DNA from: Bdellovibrio reynosensis
GTDB taxonomy: Bacteria > Bdellovibrionota > Bdellovibrionia > Bdellovibrionales > Bdellovibrionaceae
Direction: 5' to 3'
DNA: 64,000 bases
Assembly (NCBI RefSeq): GCF_022814725.1
Contig: NZ_CP093442.1
Span: 2,790,001-2,854,000, forward strand
The notes under the pieces were generated by a model. The model was not told the origin of the DNA, did not search any database, and was given only the letters and a program-made list of their open reading frames with translations. The stretch's first letter is position 1, and the number at the start of each line of letters is the position of its first letter. A program made the translations under genes and the position numbers. Positions 1 through 9,095 of this stretch are shown here, piece after piece.

Positions 1-2
1 TA

Positions 3-86
3 ATTTATGCTTCCATAGACTCTGGATTTGTGCCCAGAGGATTACAGGATAAAGACATTCCCTGCATTTTTCAAGGTCCGACCTAA
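3..86 (+). CDS. C-terminal end of an upstream protein (partial)
   Basis: The window opens inside an uninterrupted frame of 27 codons that ends in TAA at 84-86. The other two forward frames hit stops much earlier. The tail (IYASIDSGFVPRGLQ...) has ordinary protein composition, so I take it as the end of a gene beginning before the window. The family cannot be named from 27 residues. The following gene begins 39 nt later on the same strand. Confidence 0.45.
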   Translation: MYASIDSGFVPRGLQDKDIPCIFQGPT

Positions 87-125
87 TTAATTGCCCATAA
101 ACGAATATATGCGGTATGAAGCCAT

Positions 126-1481
126 ATGCCTTTAAAGATTTCGCGAATTTTGCATGCTGGATACGTCTTTGATTGCGACGGGACTAAGATCGCCTTTGAT
201 CCTATATTTGAAAATCCCTTTAGCAGAAACTGTTATGCCTTTCCCAGTGTGCGCTTTGATATCGAAGCAATAAAACAGCAAAAGTTTTCTGCAGTTTTTA
301 TTTCCCACTATCACGACGACCACTGCTCTTTAGAAAGTTTAAATCTTTTAGATCGTGATACGCCCATTTACATCTATTGTTTGTATGATGAAATTTTTGG
401 TTTCATTGAAAACCTTGGATTTAAAAATGTCTTTCCGTTGGCGATAGATGAGCCCGTGAAACTTGGATCACTCGAAATCATTCCAAGACGAGCCTTAGAT
501 GCTGACGTTGATTCTTTGTTTCAAATCAAAGCTGCAGGCTTAAATGTATTAAATGTTGTTGATTCGTGGATTGATTACGACACTCTGGATTTACTGGTCA
601 AGAAGGGTCCGTGGGATATGGTGCTGTGGCCATTTCAAACAATGCGAGAAATTGACGTACTTTCTCCGCATCGAGTGCCAGCTCCGTCCTTAGAGTTGCC
701 ACCAGAATGGATAGAGCAGCTAAGGGCTTTAAATCCTAGATACGTGGTTCCAAGTTCCTGCCAGTTCACGCAAGAAAGTTGGTCTTGGTATAATCACGCC
801 TTTTTTCCAATCACCTATAGGCAATTTGAAAAAGAAGTGAAAACAGCTTTGCCAAATTGCCAAGTGGTGCGAATGAACCCTTCCGTGACATTTGAGTTAA
901 CGAAGAATTCAATTAATTCTGCAGAAGCCCTAACTTGGGTTCTTCCCCAAGGTGAGCAAGATGTCGATTATGAATTTAATCCATCACTAAAAATTCCAAG
1001 CACTGCAGAGATCGCAAAAAAATTTCCAGGCCTTTCTGTCGCCCAAAAAGAATTCACACTGAATTACTGCAAAAAAGGACTTATTGAAAAATTCGGCATC
1101 CTTGCTGAATCAGAAGATCCCTTCTTTGCAAGACCAAGACTCTGGCAGTTGTCAGTGTTCGATGAAAATGGCAAAGAAAAAACTTTTCGCTATTTGCTTG
1201 AAGGAAATAAGATTGAAGAAGTTCCAATCAATGACGATCCCATAGAGTGGCTCACCGAAGTTCCGTTGACGAAACTTTATGCAGCTATAGAAGAAGGCGA
1301 ATCTTTAACTTCGATGTATGTACGGATTAACGATCGAATGTTTAATTCCACAGTCGAAAAAGAAGTTCAAGAAGCTGACGTTGTCGAAGATCCACTGATC
1401 CGCTGTTTATTCACTGGCGTGTTCGGCGGCTATCAGGCAGCGCAACTTAGAAAACTTAATGAGGAAAAAGTCCATGGGTAG
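126..1481 (+). CDS. Metallo-beta-lactamase-fold hydrolase
   Basis: This 451-residue cytoplasmic protein (no signal peptide) has the metal-binding HxHxDH motif of the MBL superfamily as HYHDDH at residues 61-66, after a typical MBL N-terminal strand pattern (GTKIAFDPIF). The MBL core covers roughly the first 260 residues. The remaining ~190 residues match no domain I recognise and may bind substrate. The next gene overlaps its 3' end by 8 nt, so the two are probably co-translated. Substrate is unknown; RNA-processing or UlaG-like lactonase roles cannot be told apart here. The ATG has no strong Shine-Dalgarno. Confidence 0.75.
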   Translation: MPLKISRILHAGYVFDCDGTKIAFDPIFENPFSRNCYAFPSVRFDIEAIKQQKFSAVFISHYHDDHCSLESLNLLDRDTPIYIYCLYDEIFGFIENLGFKNVFPLAIDEPVKLGSLEIIPRRALDADVDSLFQIKAAGLNVLNVVDSWIDYDTLDLLVKKGPWDMVLWPFQTMREIDVLSPHRVPAPSLELPPEWIEQLRALNPRYVVPSSCQFTQESWSWYNHAFFPITYRQFEKEVKTALPNCQVVRMNPSVTFELTKNSINSAEALTWVLPQGEQDVDYEFNPSLKIPSTAEIAKKFPGLSVAQKEFTLNYCKKGLIEKFGILAESEDPFFARPRLWQLSVFDENGKEKTFRYLLEGNKIEEVPINDDPIEWLTEVPLTKLYAAIEEGESLTSMYVRINDRMFNSTVEKEVQEADVVEDPLIRCLFTGVFGGYQAAQLRKLNEEKVHG

Positions 1482-1944
1482 TGAAATGAAACTGACTGAA
1501 ACACCTGACACAGTAAATTGGCCAGCAACTTATTACGTATACATAGAAAAGAAAGGCCCGTTTCAAGAAACCGCCATGAAAGCATGGAAAGAGTTTCATG
1601 AAAATATCGACGAGCTTCTGAAGCAAGTAAAGATCACAGGGTACACCAGTTTTTATAAAGTAAAACCTGAAATGATTTATCGAGCTGGCGCGACCATCGA
1701 TGCAAAGCCCGCAGTGTTACCTGCAGGTTATCAAGTCACCCAATTCCAAGGCGGGAAATATTCGCGCTTCATCATGACAGGTCCTTATAAGAACCTGCCT
1801 GAAGCTTGCGGAAAAGTTTTTGAAATCGTTGAAAAAACCAAGATGCCGGTGCGAGATGATTTCTTTATCGAAAACTATGTCAACGATCCGCGGGTGACTC
1901 CTGAAGAGCAGTTAATCACGGAAATTCAGATCCCCACGGTTTAG
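1474..1944 (+). CDS. GyrI-like / effector-binding domain protein
   Basis: This 156-residue protein has the pattern of the GyrI-like small-molecule-binding fold (SOUL/AraC effector-binding superfamily): a KGPFQETA segment near the N-terminus, a central YRAGATID strand, then GGKYSRFIMTGPY and a C-terminal strand EIQIP. The start is taken at 1474, where GAGGAAAAAG lies directly upstream; an in-frame ATG at 1459 is possible but lacks that signal. It overlaps the MBL gene, suggesting a shared function such as sensing or binding an amphipathic compound. No DNA-binding domain is attached. Confidence 0.65.
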   Translation: MGSEMKLTETPDTVNWPATYYVYIEKKGPFQETAMKAWKEFHENIDELLKQVKITGYTSFYKVKPEMIYRAGATIDAKPAVLPAGYQVTQFQGGKYSRFIMTGPYKNLPEACGKVFEIVEKTKMPVRDDFFIENYVNDPRVTPEEQLITEIQIPTV

Positions 1945-1945
1945 T

Positions 1946-2290
1946 CTATTGGTTACAAGAAACCTGAATGCTTTCGCTAGGTAATGCTAAACCTAGTTTA
2001 AAGCTAGTTTCAGTCGACACTGAACTTTTAGTCCCATTTTTGCCGGTAATAAAAGCATTGTAAGTGCCATCGCAAGTAGACACATTGATATCAAATGAAC
2101 CGACAGTTCCATGATAAACATAGGCCGCAAGATCTGATTTGGGATACATCACAAGCGCAAGTTCAATTGTAGTTTCTGAAATTCCTGATTTATCTTTCAA
2201 GATCACTGAACATTTTGGGAAGTTTGCAGCACCTGCGGTTTGAACTGAAAATAAAGCACCTAGAACAAACAATCCAACTAGATTTTTCAT
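1946..2290 (-). CDS. Small secreted protein of unknown function
   Basis: A 114-residue protein with a clear Sec signal peptide (hydrophobic FVLGALFSVQTAGAA, cleavage near residue 21). The mature part has three cysteines (FPKCSV, STCDG, VSCNQ) and beta-strand-like alternation, suggesting a small periplasmic or surface beta protein. It is transcribed divergently from the LysR gene at 2373, whose product might regulate it. The stop is 2 nt from the stop of the convergent GyrI-like gene. No family recognised. Confidence 0.6.
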   Translation of the reverse strand: MKNLVGLFVLGALFSVQTAGAANFPKCSVILKDKSGISETTIELALVMYPKSDLAAYVYHGTVGSFDINVSTCDGTYNAFITGKNGTKSSVSTETSFKLGLALPSESIQVSCNQ

Positions 2291-2372
2291 AATTACCTCG
2301 CTTGCGGGTATTTAAATCATTTAACAACATAATAAAATTGGATTATTTCTATTATTATAATAAGAAATTATT

Positions 2373-3227
2373 ATGTCTTCAGAGCCGAACTTATACCACC
2401 TACGATATTTTGTTTCCGCAGCTCAGTTAGGGAGTGTAGCAGCAGCTGCAAAAGCCCATAACGTCAGTCAGCCGGCAATCAGCCAAGGCATTCGCAAGCT
2501 GGAAGAATCCCTTGAGTGTTCCCTTATGATTCATACGAAAAACCGCTTTAAGCTAACGGAAGAAGGAAAGCTCTTAGTTCAACGATCTGGGCAACTATTT
2601 CAGACCTTAGAGGGAATTAAATTAGACCTAAAGGGATCCAAAGCAGAACTGTCCGGAACTATTAGCATCGCTACGGCCGATACCCTTGCACAAAGCTTAC
2701 TTCCGAAATCCTTGCTAAAACTAAAACAAAAACATCCGCAACTGGGAATTGAAATAGGCTTTAGCAATGCCGCTGAAGTTTTAAGTTTAGTAAAAACTGG
2801 CAAGGCAGAGCTTGGTATCGTTGTAGATGATGGAAGAATCCAAGGCGTCGATATGAGTGTCTTGCATGAGGGAAGTTTCTGCTGTGTTTTTGCAAAAGGC
2901 ATACGCATCTCTCATGATCTTGGTTTCATTGTTACCCAAGAAGCGCCGGGCGAAATGGAACTACAGAAAATCTATAAGAAGAAGTTTTCTAAGCCCGCAC
3001 CAATAGCTATGAAAGTAGAAAGCTGGGAGGTCATTGCGAAATACGTGACTCTCGGTCTTGGGATTGGATTTATTCCCGATTTAATGCTGCATCATTGGGA
3101 TGGAATTCGTGTGATTGAAGAGTTGCAGCCGTTAGCGGAAAAGCAAAAGTATCGCGTCCTATTGATCCACCGCGGAACCCATCAATTGTCACGCCAGGCG
3201 CAGGCCTTTGTTGCACTTCTAACTTAA
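2373..3227 (+). CDS. LysR-family transcriptional regulator
   Basis: A 284-residue LysR-type regulator. The N-terminal winged helix-turn-helix (residues ~5-65) shows the family pattern LRYFVSAAQLGSVAAAA and HNVSQPAISQGIRKLE. The C-terminal two-lobe periplasmic-binding-like effector domain covers ~90-284, with the usual GTISIATADT entry strand and GLGIGFIPDLM near the end. LysR proteins usually regulate a divergent neighbour, here the small secreted protein at 1946-2290; the 82-bp AT-rich spacer would hold both promoters. The effector cannot be inferred. Confidence 0.9.
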   Translation: MSSEPNLYHLRYFVSAAQLGSVAAAAKAHNVSQPAISQGIRKLEESLECSLMIHTKNRFKLTEEGKLLVQRSGQLFQTLEGIKLDLKGSKAELSGTISIATADTLAQSLLPKSLLKLKQKHPQLGIEIGFSNAAEVLSLVKTGKAELGIVVDDGRIQGVDMSVLHEGSFCCVFAKGIRISHDLGFIVTQEAPGEMELQKIYKKKFSKPAPIAMKVESWEVIAKYVTLGLGIGFIPDLMLHHWDGIRVIEELQPLAEKQKYRVLLIHRGTHQLSRQAQAFVALLT

Positions 3228-3290
3228 GATTTGCTTTGTCACATTGATTCTAAGATTGTGATCTTGCCGTAATGGCGGCAGGATTTTTAT

Positions 3291-4325
3291 ATGAAAATAA
3301 AATACTTTGTATATTGGTGTTTAAGTTTCCTGATCTTTCCAACTTCAAGTTACGCCCACGTTAAGTGGTTCACCCAAAACAAAGAACCTTCCATTTTCAC
3401 ATTGGATGAATTAAATCGTCCCGTCTTCTGGTTTTTATTTTCTCTGACAGTGGTTACGTTGGCGGTCATTGTCTATGCCGATCGATATTTGGAAAAATGG
3501 CCTTCTTATCAAAAATTCAGTGCGTATCTTGAAAGTTATGCAGATCGTGCGCCAGTGATCTTACGAGTTTTCACGGGGGCTTCGCTATTACTATCGTGGC
3601 AAGCTGATTCGATTATTGCCCCTGAACTTAAAATACATTCTGGGGAAGTCGGATGGTATCAGTTCTTGTTAGCTATTCTAATGCTGACAAGTAAAACGGC
3701 GCCTCTTGGTGGATTGGGTATGATTGGACTGTATCTGTATGCAATCAACGAATACGGATTTTTCCACATGCTTGATTACCTGGTGTATCCAGCCATTGGT
3801 TATTACTTACTTGTTAATGCTTCGAACTCGATTAAAATTTCCCACACAAGAATTCCCGCTCTGTACATCGGTTTAGGTTTTTCACTTTGCTGGGCGGCTT
3901 TGGAAAAAGTGTTCTTCCCGCACTGGGGTCTGGATATCTTAAGTCAGAAGCCTGCTTTAACTATGGGTCTGCCACATGAGTTCTTTTTACTGGCCTGCGC
4001 ATTTGTTGAGCTGGCTTTAGGTTACCTGCTGATCATAGGCCTTTTGCAAAGGCCTTTAGCGTTGGTTATTACTTTGGTGTTCTTTACAACGTCAGCTTTC
4101 TTTGGAAAGACAGAAGTCATTGGGCATACTATTTTGCATGGAGCTTTATTGGTGTTCGCGGTGGTGGGCCCGGGTCACTATTATCCAGCTCCAATTGAGT
4201 TCCATCAAAAGCTTCCACTAAGGGCGGCCTTTGCAGCGGTAAACTTTGTGATTATTGTTGGAATCTTAGGCTTAGCGTATTACTCGATGGCTATTCCGAA
4301 GTTCCAACTCAGCAGCCTATTTTAA
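3291..4325 (+). CDS. Polytopic membrane protein, DoxX-like
   Basis: A 344-residue inner-membrane protein with a cleavable-looking signal (FLIFPTSSYA, then HVKW) and about eight hydrophobic segments, including FWFLFSLTVVTLAVIVYAD and a C-terminal AAFAAVNFVIIVGILGLAYY. Conserved small and charged residues in the membrane region (RVFTGASLLLSWQAD) recall the DoxX/DoxD superfamily. The histidine after the predicted cleavage site could bind metal, but that is speculation. It stands alone: the LysR gene ends 63 nt before it and the next gene is convergent. Confidence 0.6.
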   Translation: MKIKYFVYWCLSFLIFPTSSYAHVKWFTQNKEPSIFTLDELNRPVFWFLFSLTVVTLAVIVYADRYLEKWPSYQKFSAYLESYADRAPVILRVFTGASLLLSWQADSIIAPELKIHSGEVGWYQFLLAILMLTSKTAPLGGLGMIGLYLYAINEYGFFHMLDYLVYPAIGYYLLVNASNSIKISHTRIPALYIGLGFSLCWAALEKVFFPHWGLDILSQKPALTMGLPHEFFLLACAFVELALGYLLIIGLLQRPLALVITLVFFTTSAFFGKTEVIGHTILHGALLVFAVVGPGHYYPAPIEFHQKLPLRAAFAAVNFVIIVGILGLAYYSMAIPKFQLSSLF

Positions 4326-4336
4326 GCTGAAAAAAG

Positions 4337-4744
4337 TTAGAACCATTTTTTATGTTCGATGATAAGGCAGCGGTTTGAAACCACCTTGATCCCTGCCTTT
4401 TCAGCTCTAGCCTCTGCTTCCTCGTGTTCAATACCCAGCTGAATCCAAACGACTTCAACGCCATCAAGTTCAAGAATTTCATCCATCACTTCTGGCAAGT
4501 GATCAGAGCGGCGAAAGACATTTATGAATTTACGATACTCTGCTGGCACTTCTTTTAAGGTCTGATAGATTTTAAAACCGGTATCGTGAAGTTTTGGATA
4601 AACACCCACAACATCCCAACCCTGATCCTGCATGTACTTAGGAACATAGTGACTGGCTTTTCCTGGGTCAGGACTTAGTCCATACACTGCAATTTTCTTA
4701 TGAGCTTGGAGTAAACTTTTAAACTCACTGTCTTTAACGTTCAT
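4337..4744 (-). CDS. CoA-binding domain protein (YccU-type)
   Basis: A 135-residue single-domain protein of the CoA-binding Rossmann family. It begins with the strand-loop KIAVYGLSPDPGKASHYVPKYMQ typical of the nucleotide-binding turn, followed by DVVGVYP and VWIQLGIEHEEAEARAEKAGI, and ends with the conserved NRCLIIEH. Size equals E. coli YccU-type proteins. A good RBS (GAGGAAAG) precedes the ATG. It starts 10 nt after the HemG-like flavodoxin gene, so the pair is probably one transcript. Confidence 0.85.
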   Translation of the reverse strand: MNVKDSEFKSLLQAHKKIAVYGLSPDPGKASHYVPKYMQDQGWDVVGVYPKLHDTGFKIYQTLKEVPAEYRKFINVFRRSDHLPEVMDEILELDGVEVVWIQLGIEHEEAEARAEKAGIKVVSNRCLIIEHKKWF

Positions 4745-4754
4745 GCTTTCCTCA

Positions 4755-5303
4755 TTACCTTGGGCCGCTTAGATCATGCAGCAGGTTTTCTGTAAACTGG
4801 TGAACCTTGTTCCAGTCGGTGTATTCATAGTCGTGATCATATTCTGTGTCGGTTCCGGATTTTTTTGCAAGTGCATGCATGATGCGTTTTAAGAACCAAT
4901 TGTATTTAGAATAAGTGATGGACCCGGCGAAGATCGTCCATTGTTTTGGATGCCAGTTGGTTTCATTAAAGAACTTCTGGACAATGTGACGTTCATCCCG
5001 TTGGGCACTTTCATCATTTTCCAAAACCCCCAAACACACCGAAAAAAACCCCGATGGTTTGATAGCTAGAATATCACTGTGCGACTTCACCCATTTTTTT
5101 AAGTGAGCCGGAAAGCCACTGACATAAACCGGTGCTCCGATTATCACGCCTTCATAGTTCTTCACTGAAACGGTTTCGGGAATTGATTCGACGTCGAAAA
5201 TATCTACGAAGTGTCCCATCTGCACGAGCTCTGCTGATATAAAGTTAGATATTTTTTCCGTCTGACCATGTTTGGATGCGTATACAATAAGTAGGCGTGC
5301 CAT
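4755..5303 (-). CDS. hemG: HemG-like flavodoxin (menaquinone-dependent protoporphyrinogen dehydrogenase type)
   Basis: A 182-residue long-chain flavodoxin. The FMN phosphate loop is IVYASKHGQTEKIS at residues 6-19. The rest follows HemG of enterobacteria, including GAPVYVSGFPAHLKKW, a central ...QWTIFAGSITYSKYNWFLKRIM stretch, and the diagnostic tail TDTEYDHDYEYTDW. HemG oxidises protoporphyrinogen IX to protoporphyrin using menaquinone. The functional name rests on these motifs; a general quinone-linked flavodoxin remains possible. Co-transcribed with the CoA-binding gene. Confidence 0.75.
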   Translation of the reverse strand: MARLLIVYASKHGQTEKISNFISAELVQMGHFVDIFDVESIPETVSVKNYEGVIIGAPVYVSGFPAHLKKWVKSHSDILAIKPSGFFSVCLGVLENDESAQRDERHIVQKFFNETNWHPKQWTIFAGSITYSKYNWFLKRIMHALAKKSGTDTEYDHDYEYTDWNKVHQFTENLLHDLSGPR

Positions 5304-5469
5304 AAGATGTTCCTTTGTATACCCTTATTGTCGCACTGTTTGGTTTCTTTGCCCCCAGCAACGCAGATTATTTTTCTTTAAAGAAACAAAAGAAATGTGG
5401 CTTTACACTGGTATTATAGCTGGTCTTCACGTTCTATTGGACAGATACTAGCCAAAAGAGGGAAGATCC

Positions 5470-5841
5470 ATGACTAAAAAAGAGATCGCAATATCATTCT
5501 TAAAAGAAGCTGCAAGTGGTGATGTTAAAAGTGCCTACGATAAGTTTGTGGCCCCTGGGTTTATCCATCACAATCAGTATTTCAAAGGCGATCGTCAGTC
5601 GTTGCTTCAAGCCATGGAAGAAGCCAACAAAGTAAGCCCGAATAAATCCATTGAAGTGAAATATTCATATGAAGATGGCAATACAGTTATTTGCCATTCT
5701 CTGGTGAAAAGAAAAGACCCTGAAGCGGCCGGAATCGCCGTCGTGCACATCATGCGTTTTGAGAACTCAAAAATTACTGAGCTATGGGATCTAGGGCAGG
5801 AGATTTTGAAAGACTGCCCCAATGAAAACGGTTTGTTCTAA
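5470..5841 (+). CDS. SnoaL-like / NTF2-fold protein
   Basis: A 123-residue cytoplasmic protein with the SnoaL-like polyketide-cyclase pattern: helix [23 protein letters not shown], then [12 protein letters not shown], and late strands [15 protein letters not shown]. Such small alpha+beta cone proteins bind or isomerise hydrophobic ligands, and the substrate cannot be told from sequence. RBS AGAGGGAAG precedes the ATG. Its stop overlaps that of the convergent yjdM-like gene by 4 bp. Confidence 0.8.
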   Translation: MTKKEIAISFLKEAASGDVKSAYDKFVAPGFIHHNQYFKGDRQSLLQAMEEANKVSPNKSIEVKYSYEDGNTVICHSLVKRKDPEAAGIAVVHIMRFENSKITELWDLGQEILKDCPNENGLF

Positions 5842-6194
5842 GCTTTTTTGACGAATTCGGATTTCAAATTAATTGAACCGATGCCGTCAATCTTGCAAGC
5901 GATATCGTGGCCATCACCCGCGTCAGTCAGGCGGATGTTTTTCACTTTCGTTCCAACTTTAACGACGTTTGAAGAACCTTTGATACGCAATTCTTTAATG
6001 ACTGTGACTGAATCACCATCATTTAAAATATTGCCGTTGGCATCGCGAATAAGACTATCTTGAACGTCTTCAGCTGCATTATCAGCAGAAGCGTGGGCAC
6101 TCCACTCGTTCCCACACTCTGGACAAATCCAAAGATTTCCATCAGCGTAAATATTTTCAGAATTGCATTTTGGGCAGTTGGTTGGATCTTGCAT
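5838..6194 (-). CDS. yjdM: YjdM/PhnA-family zinc-ribbon protein
   Basis: A 118-residue protein matching YjdM (formerly PhnA) end to end. The N-terminal zinc ribbon is CPKC at 8-11 and CPEC at 24-27. The C-terminal SH3-like domain has [30 protein letters not shown] and [11 protein letters not shown]. The family occurs widely as a stand-alone protein; the old link to alkylphosphonate use is not supported by these neighbours. Identification is confident, biochemical role unknown. Confidence 0.9.
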   Translation of the reverse strand: MQDPTNCPKCNSENIYADGNLWICPECGNEWSAHASADNAAEDVQDSLIRDANGNILNDGDSVTVIKELRIKGSSNVVKVGTKVKNIRLTDAGDGHDIACKIDGIGSINLKSEFVKKA

Positions 6195-6212
6195 GGGGCG
6201 ATCTTAATACCC

Positions 6213-7007
6213 TTAAGCCTTATTGGCTAGCAAGTTTACAGAATAAAATACCGCTGGCCATGCGCTTAACCACATCCAAAAGAATCTGTTTAATCCAAAT
6301 GTTAGATAATTAATGAAGTGGAAGACAATGGCAGCACCAGCATAAATATAAACCCAGGATGGATTTACAAGGACCAACGGGCTAGAAAGTTCAAACAACA
6401 AAATCAACCAGCTTATTCCAAGAGCCACCAAAGGTGCTGATTTTAACCATGCGGAAAACATCTTCACATCAGGAAAAATGCTCTGATTTAAAAATATTGA
6501 AAGAGCCTTCCCTGTACGCCATTCAATCTCAAGGATCTTTTTATAGCCCGCCTTAAAGTAAGAAAAGATCAGGTGAATGGAAATATAAATCATTCCTAAT
6601 TTTTGCCAAAGTTCCGTAGTTGCAAAAAGACTTATCAGCAAACCCGTAAGCACCACAACGGTCATCATGTCGCTTCCGCCATTAAGATTTCCGCGAAAGC
6701 GAATGCAGATCAAAAGATGGGTGAAAAGTAGCAATAAAAAGACAATGGGGTGATTTATGAAAATGCCTACAACTGCCAGGGACATTTGCAATAACGAGAT
6801 AAGCCTTAGGCTTTCTATAGAAAAAATCTTTTCGATGGTACTACGAGAAAGAGGCAGACCCATTTCCAGGTCAGGCAATAGATTTTCCAAACTCCAGACA
6901 GCACAAAAAGTGCTATTTTTTGTTAAAAGAATAATCTCTAAAGCTTGAAATGCCATAGTCACGGCTAAGAGTTTTGAAATTAAACCAATCGCGATCACTA
7001 AACTCAT
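6213..7007 (-). CDS. HTTM-like multipass membrane protein
   Basis: A 264-residue protein with about six to seven hydrophobic segments. The loop RFRGNLNGGSDMM and the later YFKAGYKKILEIEWRTGKAL resemble the HTTM (vitamin-K-dependent carboxylase-like) superfamily, in which the glycine-rich charged loop and the Y-x3-K...W pattern are conserved. It overlaps the preceding 142-residue gene by 4 nt (ATGA), so the two are translationally coupled. Bacterial HTTM proteins are mostly uncharacterised; carboxylase activity should not be assumed. Confidence 0.6.
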   Translation of the reverse strand: MSLVIAIGLISKLLAVTMAFQALEIILLTKNSTFCAVWSLENLLPDLEMGLPLSRSTIEKIFSIESLRLISLLQMSLAVVGIFINHPIVFLLLLFTHLLICIRFRGNLNGGSDMMTVVVLTGLLISLFATTELWQKLGMIYISIHLIFSYFKAGYKKILEIEWRTGKALSIFLNQSIFPDVKMFSAWLKSAPLVALGISWLILLFELSSPLVLVNPSWVYIYAGAAIVFHFINYLTFGLNRFFWMWLSAWPAVFYSVNLLANKA

Positions 7008-7432
7008 ACAAGACTCGTTTCTTCTGAAACATAAAGGTCCAAGGTTTCCGAAGGACTTTTTGCCACGAGTTTAAATTTTGCGCGGGGATCAATTTTAAAT
7101 TCTATAAGTTTTTCGGTAACAAGGGATCTGACCATCTTAAAAGTAGTCAGCTGGGTCACATCTTCTTCAGCTAAGTCACTTTGCAAATCCTGGGCAAAAT
7201 GTTCCAAGAGATTTAGTTCTGCTAAAGCTAAATTCACTTCCGAATTTACAAAAAAACCCAGAGGTTGTCGTTCCTGGTGAAACGGCAATAGGGTCCATTC
7301 CGCCGCACCAGGCGCCAAAACCCAAAGACTGAACTCATAGGCAACCTGATTAAAGAAGTTCCAGTTTGGAAATAAAACACGCACTAAATTTATAAATTTC
7401 TTTATCTGAAACCTTGAGCCTGCGTCTGTCAT
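7004..7432 (-). CDS. Hypothetical protein coupled to HTTM-like gene
   Basis: A 142-residue protein without signal peptide or obvious membrane segment, rich in Leu, Phe and Glu. It contains FPNWNFFNQVAYEFSLWVL near the N-terminus. It belongs to no family I recognise. Because its stop overlaps the start of the HTTM-like membrane gene and they share a strand, a partner role for that membrane protein is a reasonable inference; bacterial HTTM genes are often paired with a short companion. Confidence 0.55.
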   Translation of the reverse strand: MTDAGSRFQIKKFINLVRVLFPNWNFFNQVAYEFSLWVLAPGAAEWTLLPFHQERQPLGFFVNSEVNLALAELNLLEHFAQDLQSDLAEEDVTQLTTFKMVRSLVTEKLIEFKIDPRAKFKLVAKSPSETLDLYVSEETSLV

Positions 7433-7510
7433 ATTTCTTTTAGCATGGCACTGAAGACTTTCTTTGGGAAGGGCATTGTAAATGTCATGATAGTTAAAAA
7501 GAGGACTGAA

Positions 7511-7984
7511 ATGCCGGCAATAAGTGTAACAGATCGATCTATCGTTAGCTCACGGGTTTTTGATTATCCTCGCGAGACTGTTTTTGATGCGTGGATAAAT
7601 CCAGAACAACTTTCCCGCTGGTGGGGGCCTAAAGGTTTTAGAAATACCTTTCATAAATTTGATCCCAAGGCGGGTGGTCAGTGGGATTTCACCATGCACG
7701 GCCCGGATGGCATGAACTACCAAAACCGCTGCGTATTTGAAGAAGTCATCAAGCCAGAAAGAATCATTTTCACGCATCTGCAACCGGGACATGAGTTTGA
7801 AGTGACAGCTACATTTCAAAAGGTATTGGAGGGACGCTGCAAATTGATTTTTGAGATGTTGTTTACTTCGAAAGATGAATGCGACTTAGTGCGAAGTTTT
7901 GTCTTAGAGGCGAATGAAGAAAATTTTGATCGCTTGGAACAAGTGCTTAACTCTACAGCTAAGCACATTGGAATTAATCAGTAA
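7511..7984 (+). CDS. SRPBCC / AHSA1-family protein
   Basis: A 157-residue START-like protein of the Activator-of-Hsp90-ATPase (AHSA1) group. Key signatures are SRVFDYPRETVFDAWINPEQ, then LSRWWGPKGF near residues 35-45 and a late VRSFVLEANEENFDRLEQVL helix. The ORF can be extended to 7445, but the ATG at 7511 has the RBS AAAGAGGA and begins right before the domain, so it is preferred. These proteins bind hydrophobic ligands in a helix-grip cavity; a stress or ligand-carrier role is generic. Confidence 0.85.
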   Translation: MPAISVTDRSIVSSRVFDYPRETVFDAWINPEQLSRWWGPKGFRNTFHKFDPKAGGQWDFTMHGPDGMNYQNRCVFEEVIKPERIIFTHLQPGHEFEVTATFQKVLEGRCKLIFEMLFTSKDECDLVRSFVLEANEENFDRLEQVLNSTAKHIGINQ

Positions 7985-7987
7985 AAA

Positions 7988-8653
7988 CTAAGTCACACCG
8001 TGACGGGTAAGTTCAAGCTGTCTGAATTTATTTGTGTCTTGGTCAAACTCCCAAAGTTCGCCTTCTTCAAGATCGAAATAAACACCGATGCAGCTTAATT
8101 GTCCTGATTCGACGGCTTCACGAACAAACGGGAAGGTCATAAGGTTGCGCAATGAAACTTTAATCGATTCCATTTCAGCGTAACGAATTCTGGTCTCTTC
8201 ATCTTCGTTACCATGTTCTTGCATAACAACTTTGCGAGCGTCTTTAGCGATATTCATCCATTGGCTAACGAAACTATCTGGATTTTCTTGAGGTCCGCGC
8301 ATCAAAGCACGAATCCCACCGCACTGGCGGTGACCAAGAATGATGATGTTTTCCACCTTTAGGTTTACAACCGCAAATTCCAGCGCAGAACTAGTACCGT
8401 GGAAACCAACAGCGGAAGGTTCGCACGGAGGCACAAGGTTAGCTACGTTACGAACAACGAAAAGCTCACCCGGTAAAGCTCCTGTTAAAATCGCAGGGTC
8501 TACGCGGGAGTCGGAGCAACCGATTAGGAATGTTTTAGGCGTTTGGCCTGAAGAAGCCAAGCGACGGTAAATGGAATTTTCAAGTTCTTCTTGAAAATAC
8601 TTTTCTTTGAATCGTCTGAAACCCGCCATTAAGCGGACAAGTGCCTTGTTCAT
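7988..8653 (-). CDS. can: Beta-class carbonic anhydrase
   Basis: A 221-residue enzyme interconverting CO2 and bicarbonate. The three zinc ligands are visible as the Cys of CSDSR and the His and Cys of GHRQCGG; the Asp-Arg dyad follows in CSDSRVDP. The helix ALEFAVVNLKVENIIILGH between them is typical. The start is placed at the ATG in 8653; a TTG at 8689 would add 12 residues. It ends 3 nt from the stop of the convergent AHSA1 gene. Cytoplasmic; length fits the bacterial clade. Confidence 0.92.
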   Translation of the reverse strand: MNKALVRLMAGFRRFKEKYFQEELENSIYRRLASSGQTPKTFLIGCSDSRVDPAILTGALPGELFVVRNVANLVPPCEPSAVGFHGTSSALEFAVVNLKVENIIILGHRQCGGIRALMRGPQENPDSFVSQWMNIAKDARKVVMQEHGNEDEETRIRYAEMESIKVSLRNLMTFPFVREAVESGQLSCIGVYFDLEEGELWEFDQDTNKFRQLELTRHGVT

Positions 8654-8709
8654 ACCTAAACCTGTATTAAGATTCAGGCATCCGGTCAAGAATTAAACCT
8701 GTTAATATT

Positions 8710-8934
8710 CTAATGCGGTTCACTCCATTCACGTTCGAATTCAGTGCGATAATTGTTCATGGCGTTCTCTAAGCCTCCCAGGACCTCTATAGCGGTTTCA
8801 AACAACCCTTTGGCTCTGAGATCATCCATTTTTTGCACGTCTTCACGCAGGTGTTCTTGCAGCTCATGAAGCACCTTTGCCATGTTTTTGGCATGGGCCT
8901 TGGGGTCATTAGAAATGACTCGATCAATTTCCAT
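8710..8934 (-). CDS. Small acidic hypothetical protein
   Basis: A 74-residue, highly charged, probably all-helical protein (AHAKNMAKVLHELQEHLREDV). It has an excellent Shine-Dalgarno, AGGAGGT six nt before the ATG, which supports real translation. No signal peptide, no cysteine and no known motif. It lies 56 nt upstream of the carbonic anhydrase on the same strand and could share its transcript. Function unknown. Confidence 0.6.
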   Translation of the reverse strand: MEIDRVISNDPKAHAKNMAKVLHELQEHLREDVQKMDDLRAKGLFETAIEVLGGLENAMNNYRTEFEREWSEPH

Positions 8935-9095
8935 AAGCTACCTCCTGTTGACACTTTTTAAAGTTTATCATTCCCAAGACTGGGGCTCAAACGAGGGTGT
9001 GCGTTGAATGTGTTTAAGCAGTCTGGATTTGGTTGAGAAAATATGAAAAGCGATTCAAAATTTTTCGATATTCCATTCAATCTAAAGGAGCGCGC

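Noticed and set aside
5395-5451. 18-codon ORF (MWLYTGIIAGLHVL...) upstream of the SnoaL-like gene
   Set aside because: Weak RBS, no terminator and no conservation evidence; likely chance.
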